Assembly (NCBI GenBank): GCA_913776825.1
Contig: CAJYPV010000004.1
Coordinates: 62,001-126,000, forward strand
DNA: 64,000 bases
Source: Burkholderiaceae bacterium
Lineage (GTDB): Bacteria > Pseudomonadota > Gammaproteobacteria > Burkholderiales > Burkholderiaceae_C
Direction: 5' to 3'
Below the pieces are notes generated by a model that did no database searches, was not told the origin of the DNA, and worked only from the letters and a program-made list of their open reading frames with translations. The position numbers and the translations under genes were made by a program. Shown in pieces: positions 21,973 to 30,874 of this stretch; the first letter of the stretch is position 1; each line of letters starts with the position of its first letter.

Positions 21973-23028
21973 ATGGCCAATCCTCGCGAATCCGAACTCT
22001 CCTATCCCCTGGGCGATGCCCTGCCCGCGCCCGGTGAGGTGCTGGACGTGCTGCCCGGCTTGCGCTGGGTCCGGATGGGCCTGCCCTTCGCGCTGGACCA
22101 CATCAACCTGTGGCTGCTGCGGGACGAGATCGACGGCCGTGCGGGCTGGACGATCGTCGACTGCGGCATCCACAACGAGGCCACCCAGGCGCAGTGGCAG
22201 CAGATCTTCGATCAGCACCTCGACGGCCTGCCGGTGCTGCGGGTGATCGCCACCCATTTCCATCCGGATCACCTGGGCCTGGCCCATTGGCTGACCGAGC
22301 GCTGGCAATGCCGGCTGTGGATCAGCGCCACCGACTATCAGCTGGCCAAGGTGGCGTCCTCGTCCACCGTCGGCATGGGCGGCGAGGCGGCCGCGGCCTT
22401 CTTCGCCAGCCATGGGCTGACCGATCCCGCGTCGATCGAGAAGATCCGCGGCCGCGCCAGCTACTACCCGAGCATGGTGCCGGCGCTGCCGAGCAGCTTC
22501 CGACGCCTGATGGCGGACATGACGGTGCGCATCGGCGAGCACGACTGGCGCTGCCTGGTCGGCTACGGCCATGCGCCGGAGCACATCAGCCTGTTCAGCG
22601 AGCGCCTGGGCGTGATGATCGCCGGCGACATGGTGCTGCCGCGCATCTCGACCAATGTCTCGGTGGTGGATGTGGAGCCGGAGGCCGACCCGCTGACGCT
22701 CTATCTGGACTCGCTCGAGCGCCTGCTTCCGCTGCCGGCGGACACCCTGGTGCTGCCGGCGCACGGCAAGCCGTTCCGCGGTCTGCATGCGCGCATCGAC
22801 CAGTTGCAGGAACACCACCGCGAGCGCCTGGCCGAAGTGCTGGAAGCCTGCACCGCCAAGCCTTGCCATGCGGCGGAGCTGTTGCCGATGATGTTCCGGC
22901 GCCCGCTGGATCTGCACCAGACCACCTTCGCCATGGGCGAGGCGGTGGCGCATCTGAATCGACTGTGGCTGGGCGGTCAGTTGCGACGGCAACTGGATGA
23001 GGACGGGATCTACCGATTCCGGGTCTGA
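21973..23028 (+). CDS. MBL-fold metallo-hydrolase, LACTB2-like
   Basis: A 351-residue metallo-beta-lactamase-fold hydrolase. The metal site is THFHPDH (H95, H97, D99, H100), with further ligands in GYGHAPEH, AGDMVLP and LPAHG. About 100 C-terminal residues after the core form a helical/winged domain (LQEHHRERLAEVLEAC and onward) like that of LACTB2-type enzymes. These hydrolyse thioesters or phosphoesters, but the substrate is unknown. It is divergent from a LiuR-like regulator with an operator almost touching its start, so an acyl-CoA-related role is a reasonable guess. No strong ribosome-binding site is seen. Confidence 0.88.
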   Translation: MANPRESELSYPLGDALPAPGEVLDVLPGLRWVRMGLPFALDHINLWLLRDEIDGRAGWTIVDCGIHNEATQAQWQQIFDQHLDGLPVLRVIATHFHPDHLGLAHWLTERWQCRLWISATDYQLAKVASSSTVGMGGEAAAAFFASHGLTDPASIEKIRGRASYYPSMVPALPSSFRRLMADMTVRIGEHDWRCLVGYGHAPEHISLFSERLGVMIAGDMVLPRISTNVSVVDVEPEADPLTLYLDSLERLLPLPADTLVLPAHGKPFRGLHARIDQLQEHHRERLAEVLEACTAKPCHAAELLPMMFRRPLDLHQTTFAMGEAVAHLNRLWLGGQLRRQLDEDGIYRFRV

Positions 23029-23507
23029 TCGAGAGCCGGCGACGCGACGCGGGGCCCTCCGGTGCGGCGCCATCCAGACGCCATGACGCGCGCGCCGTGC
23101 TGCGCAACAGCGAGCGCCACAGCGTGGCGCGTGAATCGGGAGAGCGAGCGATCGGGGGAGCGGATTCGGTGGCGATTCAGTCACCGCCGCTCCTTGCGGG
23201 AGCGGCGGTGCCTAGCCTTGTATGCATCTACGTTCCGGTGCTCAGCGCGGGTCAACCGGCGTCAGCGATGTCAACCATCGATGAGGGGACCCTGGCGCCA
23301 CCGGGAGGGAAATCGACAACGATTTCGGCTCAGATGCGGCGATGACAGCAACGATCAGTGTCACGGCCACACATTTTGGTTACAAGCCCCCCCTAAGGGG
23401 GGAGCGACATTCCGCAAACTGTCATGAGCTTTCGAGGGCTCTGATCGGGCCTGCTGGAATGGGCTTCCGAACGCGCACGCGTGCCGCTCGGGTCTCGGAC
23501 GGCCCGC
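23029..23507. other. 479-bp intergenic region with two strong hairpins
   Basis: This region lies between the convergent metallo-hydrolase and YgjP-like genes. It contains a 12-bp stem, CACCGCCGCTCC (23182-23193) with GGAGCGGCGGTG (23199-23210), and a G/C palindrome, CCCCCC (23388-23393), TAA, GGGGGG (23397-23402). Neither is followed by a U-run. Stretches near 23290-23440 are less GC-rich than the genes. I see no coding sequence I would support. Confidence 0.5.
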
Positions 23508-24473
23508 TCAGGGCGCGTCCATCAACGGCAACACGGCCTGCTTGAGGCGGTCGCGGGCATGCTGGTAGTCCGGCATCACCGAGCGGACCACGGCCCAGAA
23601 GCGCGGGCTGTGGTTCATTTCCCGCAGATGCGCCAGCTCATGCGCCACGACATAGTCGATCAGCGCGGGCGAGAAATGGATCAAGCGCCAGTTCAAGCGG
23701 ATCATGCCGTCCGCGCTGGCGCTGCCCCAACGGGTCTGGGCCGAGGACAGCCGCAAGCCAGTCATGGTGACGTCCAGTTGGGCGGCGAAATGCCGGCAGC
23801 GCTGCTCGAAGAGCTGTCGGGCCTGGCGCTGCAGCCAGGATTGGACGGCATCGCGGATCTGGTCCGGCTCCGCCCGCTGCGGCAGGCCCAAGTAGAGCAG
23901 GCGCCGCGGCACTTCGGAGAGCGTGCCTTGCGGATCGGTCGTCCCGGCGTCCAGCCGGGCGCCGGTCAGGCCGGGGTCCAGCACCACGATCAGCGGCTCG
24001 CCCAGATACGGCAGGCTGCAGCCATCCGCCCAGTCGACCCGAGCCGCCTGGGTGCGGCGCGCGCGCTCACGCTGCTCGACCAGCTTGCGAAGAATCCATT
24101 CGCCTTTTTGCTGCAGCGCCTTTTCGATCTCCACCACCGGCACCCACTTCGGCGCGGCGACCCGCAAGCCTTCGTCGCTGACGGTGAAGCCGATGCTGCG
24201 CCGACGTCCGCGTTTGAGCTCGTAGGGGATGGCGCGGCCCTGCAGCAGCACATGGCGGCTGCCGACGCCCGGCTCCGCGCGCTCGGGCGCGGGCGCGACG
24301 ACGACGACGGTACCGACATCTGGAAGCGGAGCGGCCGAGGGGCCGGGGCGGACCGGCCGGGGCACGGCCGGCGGTGAGGCGGGCGGAGGCGCGGGCGGAG
24401 GGTCACTGTCGAACAACGACAGCTGGCTGAATTTCAAGAGATCCGCCAGGCCCCGCAGCTTGGAAGGCAGCAT
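23508..24473 (-). CDS. YgjP/SprT-type zinc metallopeptidase (DUF45)
   Basis: A 321-residue protein. After a Pro/Ala-rich N-terminal third (about 25-70), residues about 75-315 match the YgjP/M48-like DUF45 family: YELKRGRRRSIGFTV, TRWGSASADGMIRLNWRL, and the zinc motif HELAH (278-282), followed by LREMNHSPRFW carrying the third ligand. The family is predicted to be metal-dependent protease, sometimes near restriction or DNA-repair genes; here it sits 15 bp after plsC and probably shares its transcript. Start 24473 is the first Met with family-like sequence. Activity is predicted only. Confidence 0.87.
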   Translation of the reverse strand: MLPSKLRGLADLLKFSQLSLFDSDPPPAPPPASPPAVPRPVRPGPSAAPLPDVGTVVVVAPAPERAEPGVGSRHVLLQGRAIPYELKRGRRRSIGFTVSDEGLRVAAPKWVPVVEIEKALQQKGEWILRKLVEQRERARRTQAARVDWADGCSLPYLGEPLIVVLDPGLTGARLDAGTTDPQGTLSEVPRRLLYLGLPQRAEPDQIRDAVQSWLQRQARQLFEQRCRHFAAQLDVTMTGLRLSSAQTRWGSASADGMIRLNWRLIHFSPALIDYVVAHELAHLREMNHSPRFWAVVRSVMPDYQHARDRLKQAVLPLMDAP

Positions 24474-24488
24474 GGGCTGCGAGTGTAA

Positions 24489-25304
24489 TCAGACCCGTGC
24501 CGGCGCGGGCGGGCTGGGCGGAGAAGGCGGGGCTGGCGGCATGGACGTTGGCGCCGGCTCGGCGCCTGCCGGGTAGGCCTCGGGATCGATGCGGCGCATT
24601 TCCGTTTCGATCCACTGGCGCACGTCCTGCATCAGTTCGGCGGGATTGCGGCCCTGGCTCGGGATCTGCGGGCCGATCGACACATCGATCACCCCCGGCC
24701 GCAGCAGGAAGCTCTTGCGGGGCCAGCAGCGGGCGGAATTCATCGCGATCGGCACCACGGGCTGGCCCGTCTCGACCGCCAGGCGGGTGCCGCCGCTCTT
24801 GTACTCGCCGACCTGACCGCGCGCGACCCGCGTGCCTTCCGGGAACATGATCACCCAGGTGCCTTGCGCCGCCAGCCGGCGGCCCTGCGCGGCGACCTTG
24901 GCCCAGGCTTCGCTGCGCTTGCTGCGGTCGATATGGATCATGTCCAGCCGCGCCATCGCCCAGCCGAAGAACGGGATGTAGATCAGCTCGCGCTTGAAGA
25001 CATAACCCAGCGGACGCGGCATCAGCATCGGATAGGCGAAGGTCTCCCAGGTGGACTGGTGCTTGGACAGCAGGATGACCGATTCCCGCTCCTGGGTGGG
25101 CAGGTTCTCCATGCCGCGCACCCGCCAGGTCACGCCGCAGATGATCCGCGCGCCCCAGATGGCGATGCGCAGCCAGTTGGCGCACATCCAGTACAGCCGG
25201 GTGCTGTTGAGGAAGGGAGAGACCAGCACGACCGCCGAGCCCCAGGGCACCACGGTGATGATCAGGTAGAGGACGAACAGAAGGGAACGCAGGGCAGCCA
25301 GCAT
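24489..25304 (-). CDS. plsC: 1-acyl-sn-glycerol-3-phosphate acyltransferase
   Basis: A 271-residue PlsC-family acyltransferase that acylates lysophosphatidic acid at the inner membrane. A hydrophobic N-terminus (about 5-30) is followed by motif I KHQSTWE (H82 to E87) and motif III FPEGTRV (154-160). The HX4D motif reads HX4E here, a substitution I have seen as normal in related betaproteobacterial proteins. The C-terminal 30 residues are Pro/Ala-rich. It overlaps the gmhB stop by one base and belongs to the minus-strand corC-to-plsC block. Confidence 0.93.
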   Translation of the reverse strand: MLAALRSLLFVLYLIITVVPWGSAVVLVSPFLNSTRLYWMCANWLRIAIWGARIICGVTWRVRGMENLPTQERESVILLSKHQSTWETFAYPMLMPRPLGYVFKRELIYIPFFGWAMARLDMIHIDRSKRSEAWAKVAAQGRRLAAQGTWVIMFPEGTRVARGQVGEYKSGGTRLAVETGQPVVPIAMNSARCWPRKSFLLRPGVIDVSIGPQIPSQGRNPAELMQDVRQWIETEMRRIDPEAYPAGAEPAPTSMPPAPPSPPSPPAPARV

Positions 25305-25954
25305 CAGCGCAGCTCTCCAAGGCCGGTGTCAGGTTTGAGGGATTCGCCACGGGCATCCGCACGGGCGCGGCGCTCCTGCTGGATCAAGGCCTCAGCGAAG
25401 GCGGTCAGGTCGTTGTGGACATGGGAGCCCGGCACCAGCGCCAGTTGCTCCTGCAATTGCTGCTCGTCCACGCCGGCCAGGCGGTCGCCGCGCAACAGAT
25501 GCGGGATGCAGCCGGCGGCGCGCGCCGTCTGCAGATCGCGGACGCTGGCGCCCACCATGTGGACCTGCGACAGATCCACACCAAAGCGCTCGCCGATCTG
25601 CTCGATCAGACCGGGCAGCGGCTTGCGGCAGTTGCAGTTTTCTTCCGGGACATGCGGGCAGAAGAAGGCGGCATCGAGCCGCCCGCCCTTTTCCGCCAGC
25701 AACTGGTTGAGCCGCACATGCACCGCATTGAGCGAGGCCATGTCCAGCAGACCGCGTCCGATGCCCGGCTGGTTGGTGGCCATCACCGTGTGCCAGCCCG
25801 CATGGTTGAGACGCGCCACCGCTTCGAGCGCGCCGGGCAGCGGCTCGAGTTCCTCGGGGGCTTTGACGTGGTCGTCGCGGTAGCGGTTGATGGTGCCGTC
25901 GCGGCCGAGGATCACCAGCTTCATGCCATGCGAATGGTCGGAGCGGTTGGGCAT
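25304..25954 (-). CDS. gmhB: GmhB-like HAD phosphatase lacking catalytic aspartates
   Basis: A 216-residue homologue of D-glycero-beta-D-manno-heptose 1,7-bisphosphate 7-phosphatase, an enzyme of LPS heptose synthesis. The zinc ligands (C99, H101, C107, C109), K111 and the TNQ motif are kept. However, the HAD nucleophile Asp is Gly (G17 in VILGRDGTI, normally DRDGT), and the Mg-binding Asp of the GDxxxD motif is Ala (A136 in VGASVRD). D19 and D140 remain. With the nucleophile gone, normal phosphatase activity is unlikely. Position between glyS and plsC matches the usual gmhB locus, so this is the orthologous gene gone degenerate or repurposed. A GGAG site supports the start. Confidence 0.85.
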   Translation of the reverse strand: MPNRSDHSHGMKLVILGRDGTINRYRDDHVKAPEELEPLPGALEAVARLNHAGWHTVMATNQPGIGRGLLDMASLNAVHVRLNQLLAEKGGRLDAAFFCPHVPEENCNCRKPLPGLIEQIGERFGVDLSQVHMVGASVRDLQTARAAGCIPHLLRGDRLAGVDEQQLQEQLALVPGSHVHNDLTAFAEALIQQERRARADARGESLKPDTGLGELR

Positions 25955-26032
25955 GTCATCAACTCCAGGTCAGGCGGCCGTGGGCCGGGTCGCGCGCAGT
26001 GGCTGGGCCGGACCCATGATCGCCGTCATCGT

Positions 26033-28186
26033 TCAGACCGCCAGACGCGACAGGTCGGCCACACGGTTCATCGCGTCATGCAACTGCTTGAGCAGCGCCT
26101 GGCGGTTGGCCCGCAAGGCGGCGTCCTCGGCATTCACCATGACATCGTCGAAGAAGGCGTCCACCGGCGCCTTGAGCGCTGCCAGCGTCTTCAGCGAGCC
26201 CGCGTAATCATGGCGTTCGAAGCGCTCGTCGGCCTGCGGCCTGGCGGTGGCCAGGGCTTGCGCGAGCGCCTGCTCGGCCGGCTCGACCAGCAGCTCGGCG
26301 CGGACCTCGGTCGGCCACTCGCCTTCGATCTTCTTCAGGATGTTGCCGACCCGCTTGTTGGCCGCGGCCAGCGACGCCGATTCCGGCAGCGCGGCGAAGG
26401 CCCGCACCGCTTCCAGGCGTCGCGGCACATCGCCCAAGCGTGCTGGCGACAGCGCCAGCACCGCATCGACTTCCTGCGCGCTGTAGCCCTGGTCGCGCAG
26501 GCCCACGGCCAGGCGGTCCGCGAAGAAGCTCAGCAGCGCTGCGGTCGGGTCCTGGATCAGCTCGCCGAAGGCCGGACGGGCGGCCTCGATCAGCGCGGGC
26601 AGGTCCAGCGGCAGGTTCTTCTCGATCAGGATGCGGATCACGCCCAGCGCATGCCGGCGCAGCGCGAAGGGGTCCTTGTCGCCGGTGGGCAACTGACCGA
26701 TGCCGAACAGGCCGACGAGGGTTTCCAGCTTGTCCGCCAGCGCGACCACCGTGCCGGTGTGATTGCGCGGCAGCGCATCGCCGGCGAAGCGTGGCTTGTA
26801 GTGGTCCTCGATGGCGATGGCCACGCCGTCGCGCAGGCCTTCATGGCGGGCGTAGTAGCCGCCCATGATGCCCTGCAGCTCGGGGAACTCGCCGACCATG
26901 TCGGTCAGCAGGTCGGCCTTGGCCAGCCGGGCGGCTTCCTGGACCTTGCTGTCCAGCACGTCGAATTCATCCTTGGCCTCGACGGTGTAGGGCAGCGTGG
27001 CCATGCGCAGCTGGTTGACGATGCCGTGGGCGATCGCCCGCACCCGCTCGCTGCGCTCGCCCTGGCTGCCGAGCTTGCCGTGATAGACCACCTTGCCCAG
27101 GCCGGGAACGCGCTCGGCCAGCGGCTTCTTGCGGTCCTGGTCGAAGAAGAACTTGGCATCGGCCAGGCGCGGACGCACCACGCGCTCATTGCCCTCGATG
27201 ACCTTGGCGGCGTTCTCGGGATGGATGTTGCTGACCAGCAGGAAGCGATGGGTCAGCTTGCCTTGGCCATCCAGCAGCGGGAAATACTTCTGGTTGGCCT
27301 TCATCGTCAGGATCAGGCATTCCTGCGGCACCGCCAGGAACTCCGGCTCGAACTGGCAGGACAGCACATTGGGCAGCTCGACCAGCGCGCAGACCTCATC
27401 CAGCAGCTCCGGCGCATCGATCGGGGTCAGGCCGAGCGGCTCGGCCTGGGCCTGCAACTGGCGGACGATCTCGGCACGGCGGCGCTCGAACGACGCGATG
27501 ACGGCGCCCTCCTCGCGCAGTTGCTGCTCGTAGGTATCGGCATGGCGCAGGGTGATCGTCTCCACCTGGCTTTCGAAGCGGTGGCCACGGGTCGTGCGGC
27601 CGGCCGTCAGGCCGAGCGCGGACAGCGGCACCACCGCATCGCCATGCAGCGCGACCAGGCCATGGGCGGGGCGGACGAACTTGACGTCGCTCCAGCCGTC
27701 GGCCAGTTGGTAGGTCATCACCTTGGGAATGGGCAGCTTGGCCAGCGCCTCGTCCAGCGCCTTCTGCAGGCCTTCGGCCAGCGAGGCGCCTGCGACGACG
27801 GTGTCCAGGAACAGCGCTTCGGCCTTGCCATCCGGCGCGCGCTTGAGTTGCGGCACCACCGACGCGTCGGCGCCGACGGCCGCGAGCTTCTTCAGCAGCG
27901 CGGGGGTCGGCTGGCCGGCCACGTCCAGGGCCACCGCCACCGGCATCAGCTTTTGCTGCAGCGCGCGGTCGGCGGCCTTGGCGGCCACGCCGGTCACATG
28001 CACCGCCAGACGGCGCGGCGTGGCGAACGCGGTCACGGCCGCGTCGCCGGTCACCAGGCCCTGCGACTTCAGGCTGTCGCTCAGAACGGTTGCGAAGGCA
28101 TCGCCCAGCTTTTTCAGGGCCTTGGGCGGCAGTTCCTCGACAAACAGCTCGACGAGAAGGTTGGGGTTGCTCATGCTCATGCTCAT
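26033..28186 (-). CDS. glyS: Glycyl-tRNA synthetase beta subunit
   Basis: A 717-residue GlyS, the beta chain of the bacterial alpha2-beta2 glycyl-tRNA synthetase, which binds tRNA-Gly and is needed for charging. Full length is present, with the typical LLVELFVEELPPKALKKL start, LVSNIHPENAAKVIEGNERVVRPRLADAKFFFDQD-type core (about 310-345), and the C-terminal anticodon-binding helices. Three Met-Ser repeats open the frame; the third Met (28174) is the conserved start, and the true start could be any of them. It begins 3 bp after the glyQ stop. Confidence 0.97.
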   Translation of the reverse strand: MSMSMSNPNLLVELFVEELPPKALKKLGDAFATVLSDSLKSQGLVTGDAAVTAFATPRRLAVHVTGVAAKAADRALQQKLMPVAVALDVAGQPTPALLKKLAAVGADASVVPQLKRAPDGKAEALFLDTVVAGASLAEGLQKALDEALAKLPIPKVMTYQLADGWSDVKFVRPAHGLVALHGDAVVPLSALGLTAGRTTRGHRFESQVETITLRHADTYEQQLREEGAVIASFERRRAEIVRQLQAQAEPLGLTPIDAPELLDEVCALVELPNVLSCQFEPEFLAVPQECLILTMKANQKYFPLLDGQGKLTHRFLLVSNIHPENAAKVIEGNERVVRPRLADAKFFFDQDRKKPLAERVPGLGKVVYHGKLGSQGERSERVRAIAHGIVNQLRMATLPYTVEAKDEFDVLDSKVQEAARLAKADLLTDMVGEFPELQGIMGGYYARHEGLRDGVAIAIEDHYKPRFAGDALPRNHTGTVVALADKLETLVGLFGIGQLPTGDKDPFALRRHALGVIRILIEKNLPLDLPALIEAARPAFGELIQDPTAALLSFFADRLAVGLRDQGYSAQEVDAVLALSPARLGDVPRRLEAVRAFAALPESASLAAANKRVGNILKKIEGEWPTEVRAELLVEPAEQALAQALATARPQADERFERHDYAGSLKTLAALKAPVDAFFDDVMVNAEDAALRANRQALLKQLHDAMNRVADLSRLAV

Positions 28187-28189
28187 GTC

Positions 28190-29155
28190 TCAGGCCGCCT
28201 TCTTGTCGCCCTTGTCGGCGGGCTTGGGGTCGCTCTTCTGCTCGTTCTTTTTCTCGATCTGCGCGATCACCTGATCGGCCCAGTCCTTGGGCGCCATCGG
28301 GAAGCCGAGTCGGGCGCGGCTTTCCAGATAGCTCTGCGCCACGGCGCGCGCCAGGTTGCGAATGCGGCCGATGTAGGCGGCGCGTTCGGTCACGCTGATC
28401 GCGCCGCGGGCATCCAGCAGATTGAAGGTGTGGCCGGCCTTGAGCAGTTGCTCATAGGCGGGCAGCGCCAGTTGCTGATCCATCAGCAGCTTGGATTGCT
28501 TCTCGTAGGCGCCGAAGGCCTGCAGCAGGAAGTCGACGTCGCTGAACTCGAAGTTGTAGGTCGACTGTTCCACCTCGTTCTGGTGGAAGACATCGCCGTA
28601 GGTCAGGCCGTCGGTGTAGACCAGGTCGTAGACCGATTCCTTGCCCTGCAGATACATCGCCAGCCGTTCCAGGCCGTAGGTGATCTCGCCGGTGATGGGC
28701 TTGCAATCGATGCCGCCGACCTGCTGGAAGTAGGTGAACTGCGTCACCTCCATGCCGTTGAGCCAGACCTCCCAGCCCAGGCCCCAGCAGCCGAGGGTGG
28801 GGTTCTCCCAGTCGTCCTCGACAAAGCGGACATCGTTCTGCTTCAGATCGAAGCCCAGCGCTTCCAGCGAACCGAGGTAGAGCTCCAGGATGTTGGCCGG
28901 CGCCGGCTTGAGCACGACCTGGAACTGGTAGTAGTGCTGCAGGCGGTTGGGATTCTCGCCATAGCGGCCATCCTTCGGACGGCGGCTGGGCTGCACATAG
29001 GCGGCCTTCCACGGCTCGGGACCGAGCGCGCGCAGGAAGGTCGCGGTGTGACTGGTGCCGGCGCCGACCTCCATGTCATAGGGCTGCAGCAAGGCGCAGC
29101 CCTGACGAGACCAGTAGTCCTGCAGGCGAAGAATCAATTGCTGGAAAGTCAGCAT
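28190..29155 (-). CDS. glyQ: Glycyl-tRNA synthetase alpha subunit
   Basis: A 321-residue GlyQ, the class II catalytic chain that activates glycine. It starts with [15 protein letters not shown], contains [11 protein letters not shown] and the [14 protein letters not shown] motif 2 region, and the class II core around [13 protein letters not shown]. Open sequence extends 39 codons upstream of 29155, but family similarity begins exactly at this Met. The C-terminal 20 residues are Lys/Asp-rich and run to the stop just before glyS, so the two subunits are made from one transcript. Confidence 0.97.
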   Translation of the reverse strand: MLTFQQLILRLQDYWSRQGCALLQPYDMEVGAGTSHTATFLRALGPEPWKAAYVQPSRRPKDGRYGENPNRLQHYYQFQVVLKPAPANILELYLGSLEALGFDLKQNDVRFVEDDWENPTLGCWGLGWEVWLNGMEVTQFTYFQQVGGIDCKPITGEITYGLERLAMYLQGKESVYDLVYTDGLTYGDVFHQNEVEQSTYNFEFSDVDFLLQAFGAYEKQSKLLMDQQLALPAYEQLLKAGHTFNLLDARGAISVTERAAYIGRIRNLARAVAQSYLESRARLGFPMAPKDWADQVIAQIEKKNEQKSDPKPADKGDKKAA

Positions 29156-29323
29156 GGGGTCGGTCCGTGGGTCGGGCGTTGGGGGAAAACGCCCGATTCT
29201 AAGAGGGGCGACGGCCGGTGAACCGGGCCGTCGATGGGGATGCGCGGGACATGGGCGATCACGCCGGACCACCCCGCCACGGCGGAACCGGGCGGATGCC
29301 CGAAGGCGGCCGACGCAGACCGC

Positions 29324-30874
29324 TCAGACCCGGCGACGACGACGCGCCAGCAGTGCGGGCAGCACGCCCAGCAACACCAGGCCCCACAGCGGCCACAGGC
29401 CGGCGGCGCCGAGCCAGCGGGCATACGGGGTGACGCCGTGACGACCCTGAACGGTCACTTCCAGGACGCCGGCCTGCTCGGCCGGCAGCCGGGCCAGCAC
29501 CTGGCCGCGGTGATCGACATGCGCAGTCGCGCCGGTGTTGGTGGCGCGCACGATCGGTCGCTGGAACTCCAGCGCCCGCATCTGCGAGAACTGCAGATGC
29601 TGGTCCTGCACCATGCGCGGCCCGAACCAGGCCAGGTTGCTGACGTTGACGAAGACCGTGGCGGCCGCATCGCCCTCGTCCAGGGCGCTGGCCACCACAT
29701 CCTCGCCGAACAGATCCTCATAGCAGATCAGCGGACGCAGCCGCTGTCCGCCCAGCGCCAGCGCGCGCTGATGGGTGCCGCGGGCCTGATCGTCCATCGG
29801 GATGTTCATCGCCCTGACGAACCAGTGGAAGCCCGGCGGAATGAATTCGCCGAACGGCAGCAGATGCCGCTTGCCGTAGTCATACGGCTGCGGCGTGCCC
29901 AGCCCGACCAGCGAATTGACGAATCCCTGCGATTCGCTGCCCAGGAAGGTCCCCAACAGCAGCGGACGCTGCGCCGCATCACGCTGCAGCCGCGCCACAT
30001 GGTCGTCATCCAGCCAGGCCAGCGGCAAGGGCAGCACCGACTCCGGCGTGATGACCAACTGGCCTTGGGACGACTCGATGAGCGTGGTGAGCTGGTCGAG
30101 GTTGTCGTTGAAGCGATCGCGGTCGAACTTCTGATCCTGGGCGATGTTGGGCTGCACCAGCGAGACCTTCAGCGCGCCGGCGTCGCGGGTGAAGTCCTGC
30201 GGCAAGAAGTGCCCAAGCGCGACCACCAGCACCAGACCGCCCAGCAGCGGCCCGCAGCGCGCCGCCAGGGATGACGCCATCAGCGCCGCGAGCGCGGCAA
30301 TGCCGTAGACCCCGATCCAGGGCGCGAACACGGCCAGCGGCCCCTGCGCATGGGCATAGCCGCTGGCGATCCAGGGAAAGCCGGTGAACAGGCTGGCGCG
30401 GGCCAGCTCGGCGCCGAGCCAACAGGCCGCGAAAGCCAGTGCCCGCGTCCAGCCCGGTCCTTGCCAGCGGGCGGCCAGCCCCATGGCCAGCGCGTAGTAC
30501 AGCGAGAGAAATGCCGCCAGCAGCCCCACCGCCAGCGCCGAGACGGCGGCCGGCAGATGGCCGAAGTCATGCATGCTGATGTAGAGCCACCACAGCCCGG
30601 AGGCCAGCCAGCCGATGCCGAACATCGCCCCCAGCAGCGCCGCGCGGCGGGGTCGGGTCGCGCGCTCGCCGGGGCCGCCCATGGCGCCCGCCATGAGCCA
30701 GGCCAGCGCCAGCGGTTGCAGCCACCACGTCGGGCTGGGCGAGAACGACGCCGTGTGCAGCACGCCCGCCAGCAAGGCCAGCAGCGGATGGCGCAGCGCG
30801 CGCATCCACGCGGAACCCTCGAACCGGGACGCCGCCGCGGCGCCCGCGGACGGACCTCGTCTGAACCCGCGCAT
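29324..30874 (-). CDS. lnt: Apolipoprotein N-acyltransferase
   Basis: A 516-residue Lnt, the inner-membrane enzyme that adds the third acyl chain to lipoproteins. The N-terminal half (about 25-210) is a series of transmembrane helices rich in Trp, Leu and Ala. The periplasmic nitrilase domain carries the catalytic triad E278 (TPESVLPL), K335 (GKRHLLPFGEF) and C384 (LICYEDLFG). A final transmembrane helix lies near 490-510, followed by an Arg-rich tail. The start overlaps the corC stop by one base, the classical corC-lnt pairing. Confidence 0.96.
   Translation of the reverse strand: MRGFRRGPSAGAAAASRFEGSAWMRALRHPLLALLAGVLHTASFSPSPTWWLQPLALAWLMAGAMGGPGERATRPRRAALLGAMFGIGWLASGLWWLYISMHDFGHLPAAVSALAVGLLAAFLSLYYALAMGLAARWQGPGWTRALAFAACWLGAELARASLFTGFPWIASGYAHAQGPLAVFAPWIGVYGIAALAALMASSLAARCGPLLGGLVLVVALGHFLPQDFTRDAGALKVSLVQPNIAQDQKFDRDRFNDNLDQLTTLIESSQGQLVITPESVLPLPLAWLDDDHVARLQRDAAQRPLLLGTFLGSESQGFVNSLVGLGTPQPYDYGKRHLLPFGEFIPPGFHWFVRAMNIPMDDQARGTHQRALALGGQRLRPLICYEDLFGEDVVASALDEGDAAATVFVNVSNLAWFGPRMVQDQHLQFSQMRALEFQRPIVRATNTGATAHVDHRGQVLARLPAEQAGVLEVTVQGRHGVTPYARWLGAAGLWPLWGLVLLGVLPALLARRRRRV

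Noticed and set aside
23182-23402. Strong hairpins after the metallo-hydrolase gene as terminators
   Set aside because: Neither stem is followed by a U-run; both are recorded only as inverted repeats.
25030-25070. PlsC motif HX4E instead of HX4D
   Set aside because: Conservative change that I believe is standard in related proteins; the FPEGTR motif is intact.
25415-29221. Very long open frame on the plus strand opposite gmhB, glyS and glyQ
   Set aside because: It is antisense to well-recognised genes; its translation is Gln/His/Arg-rich without any family signature, a common by-product of high GC.
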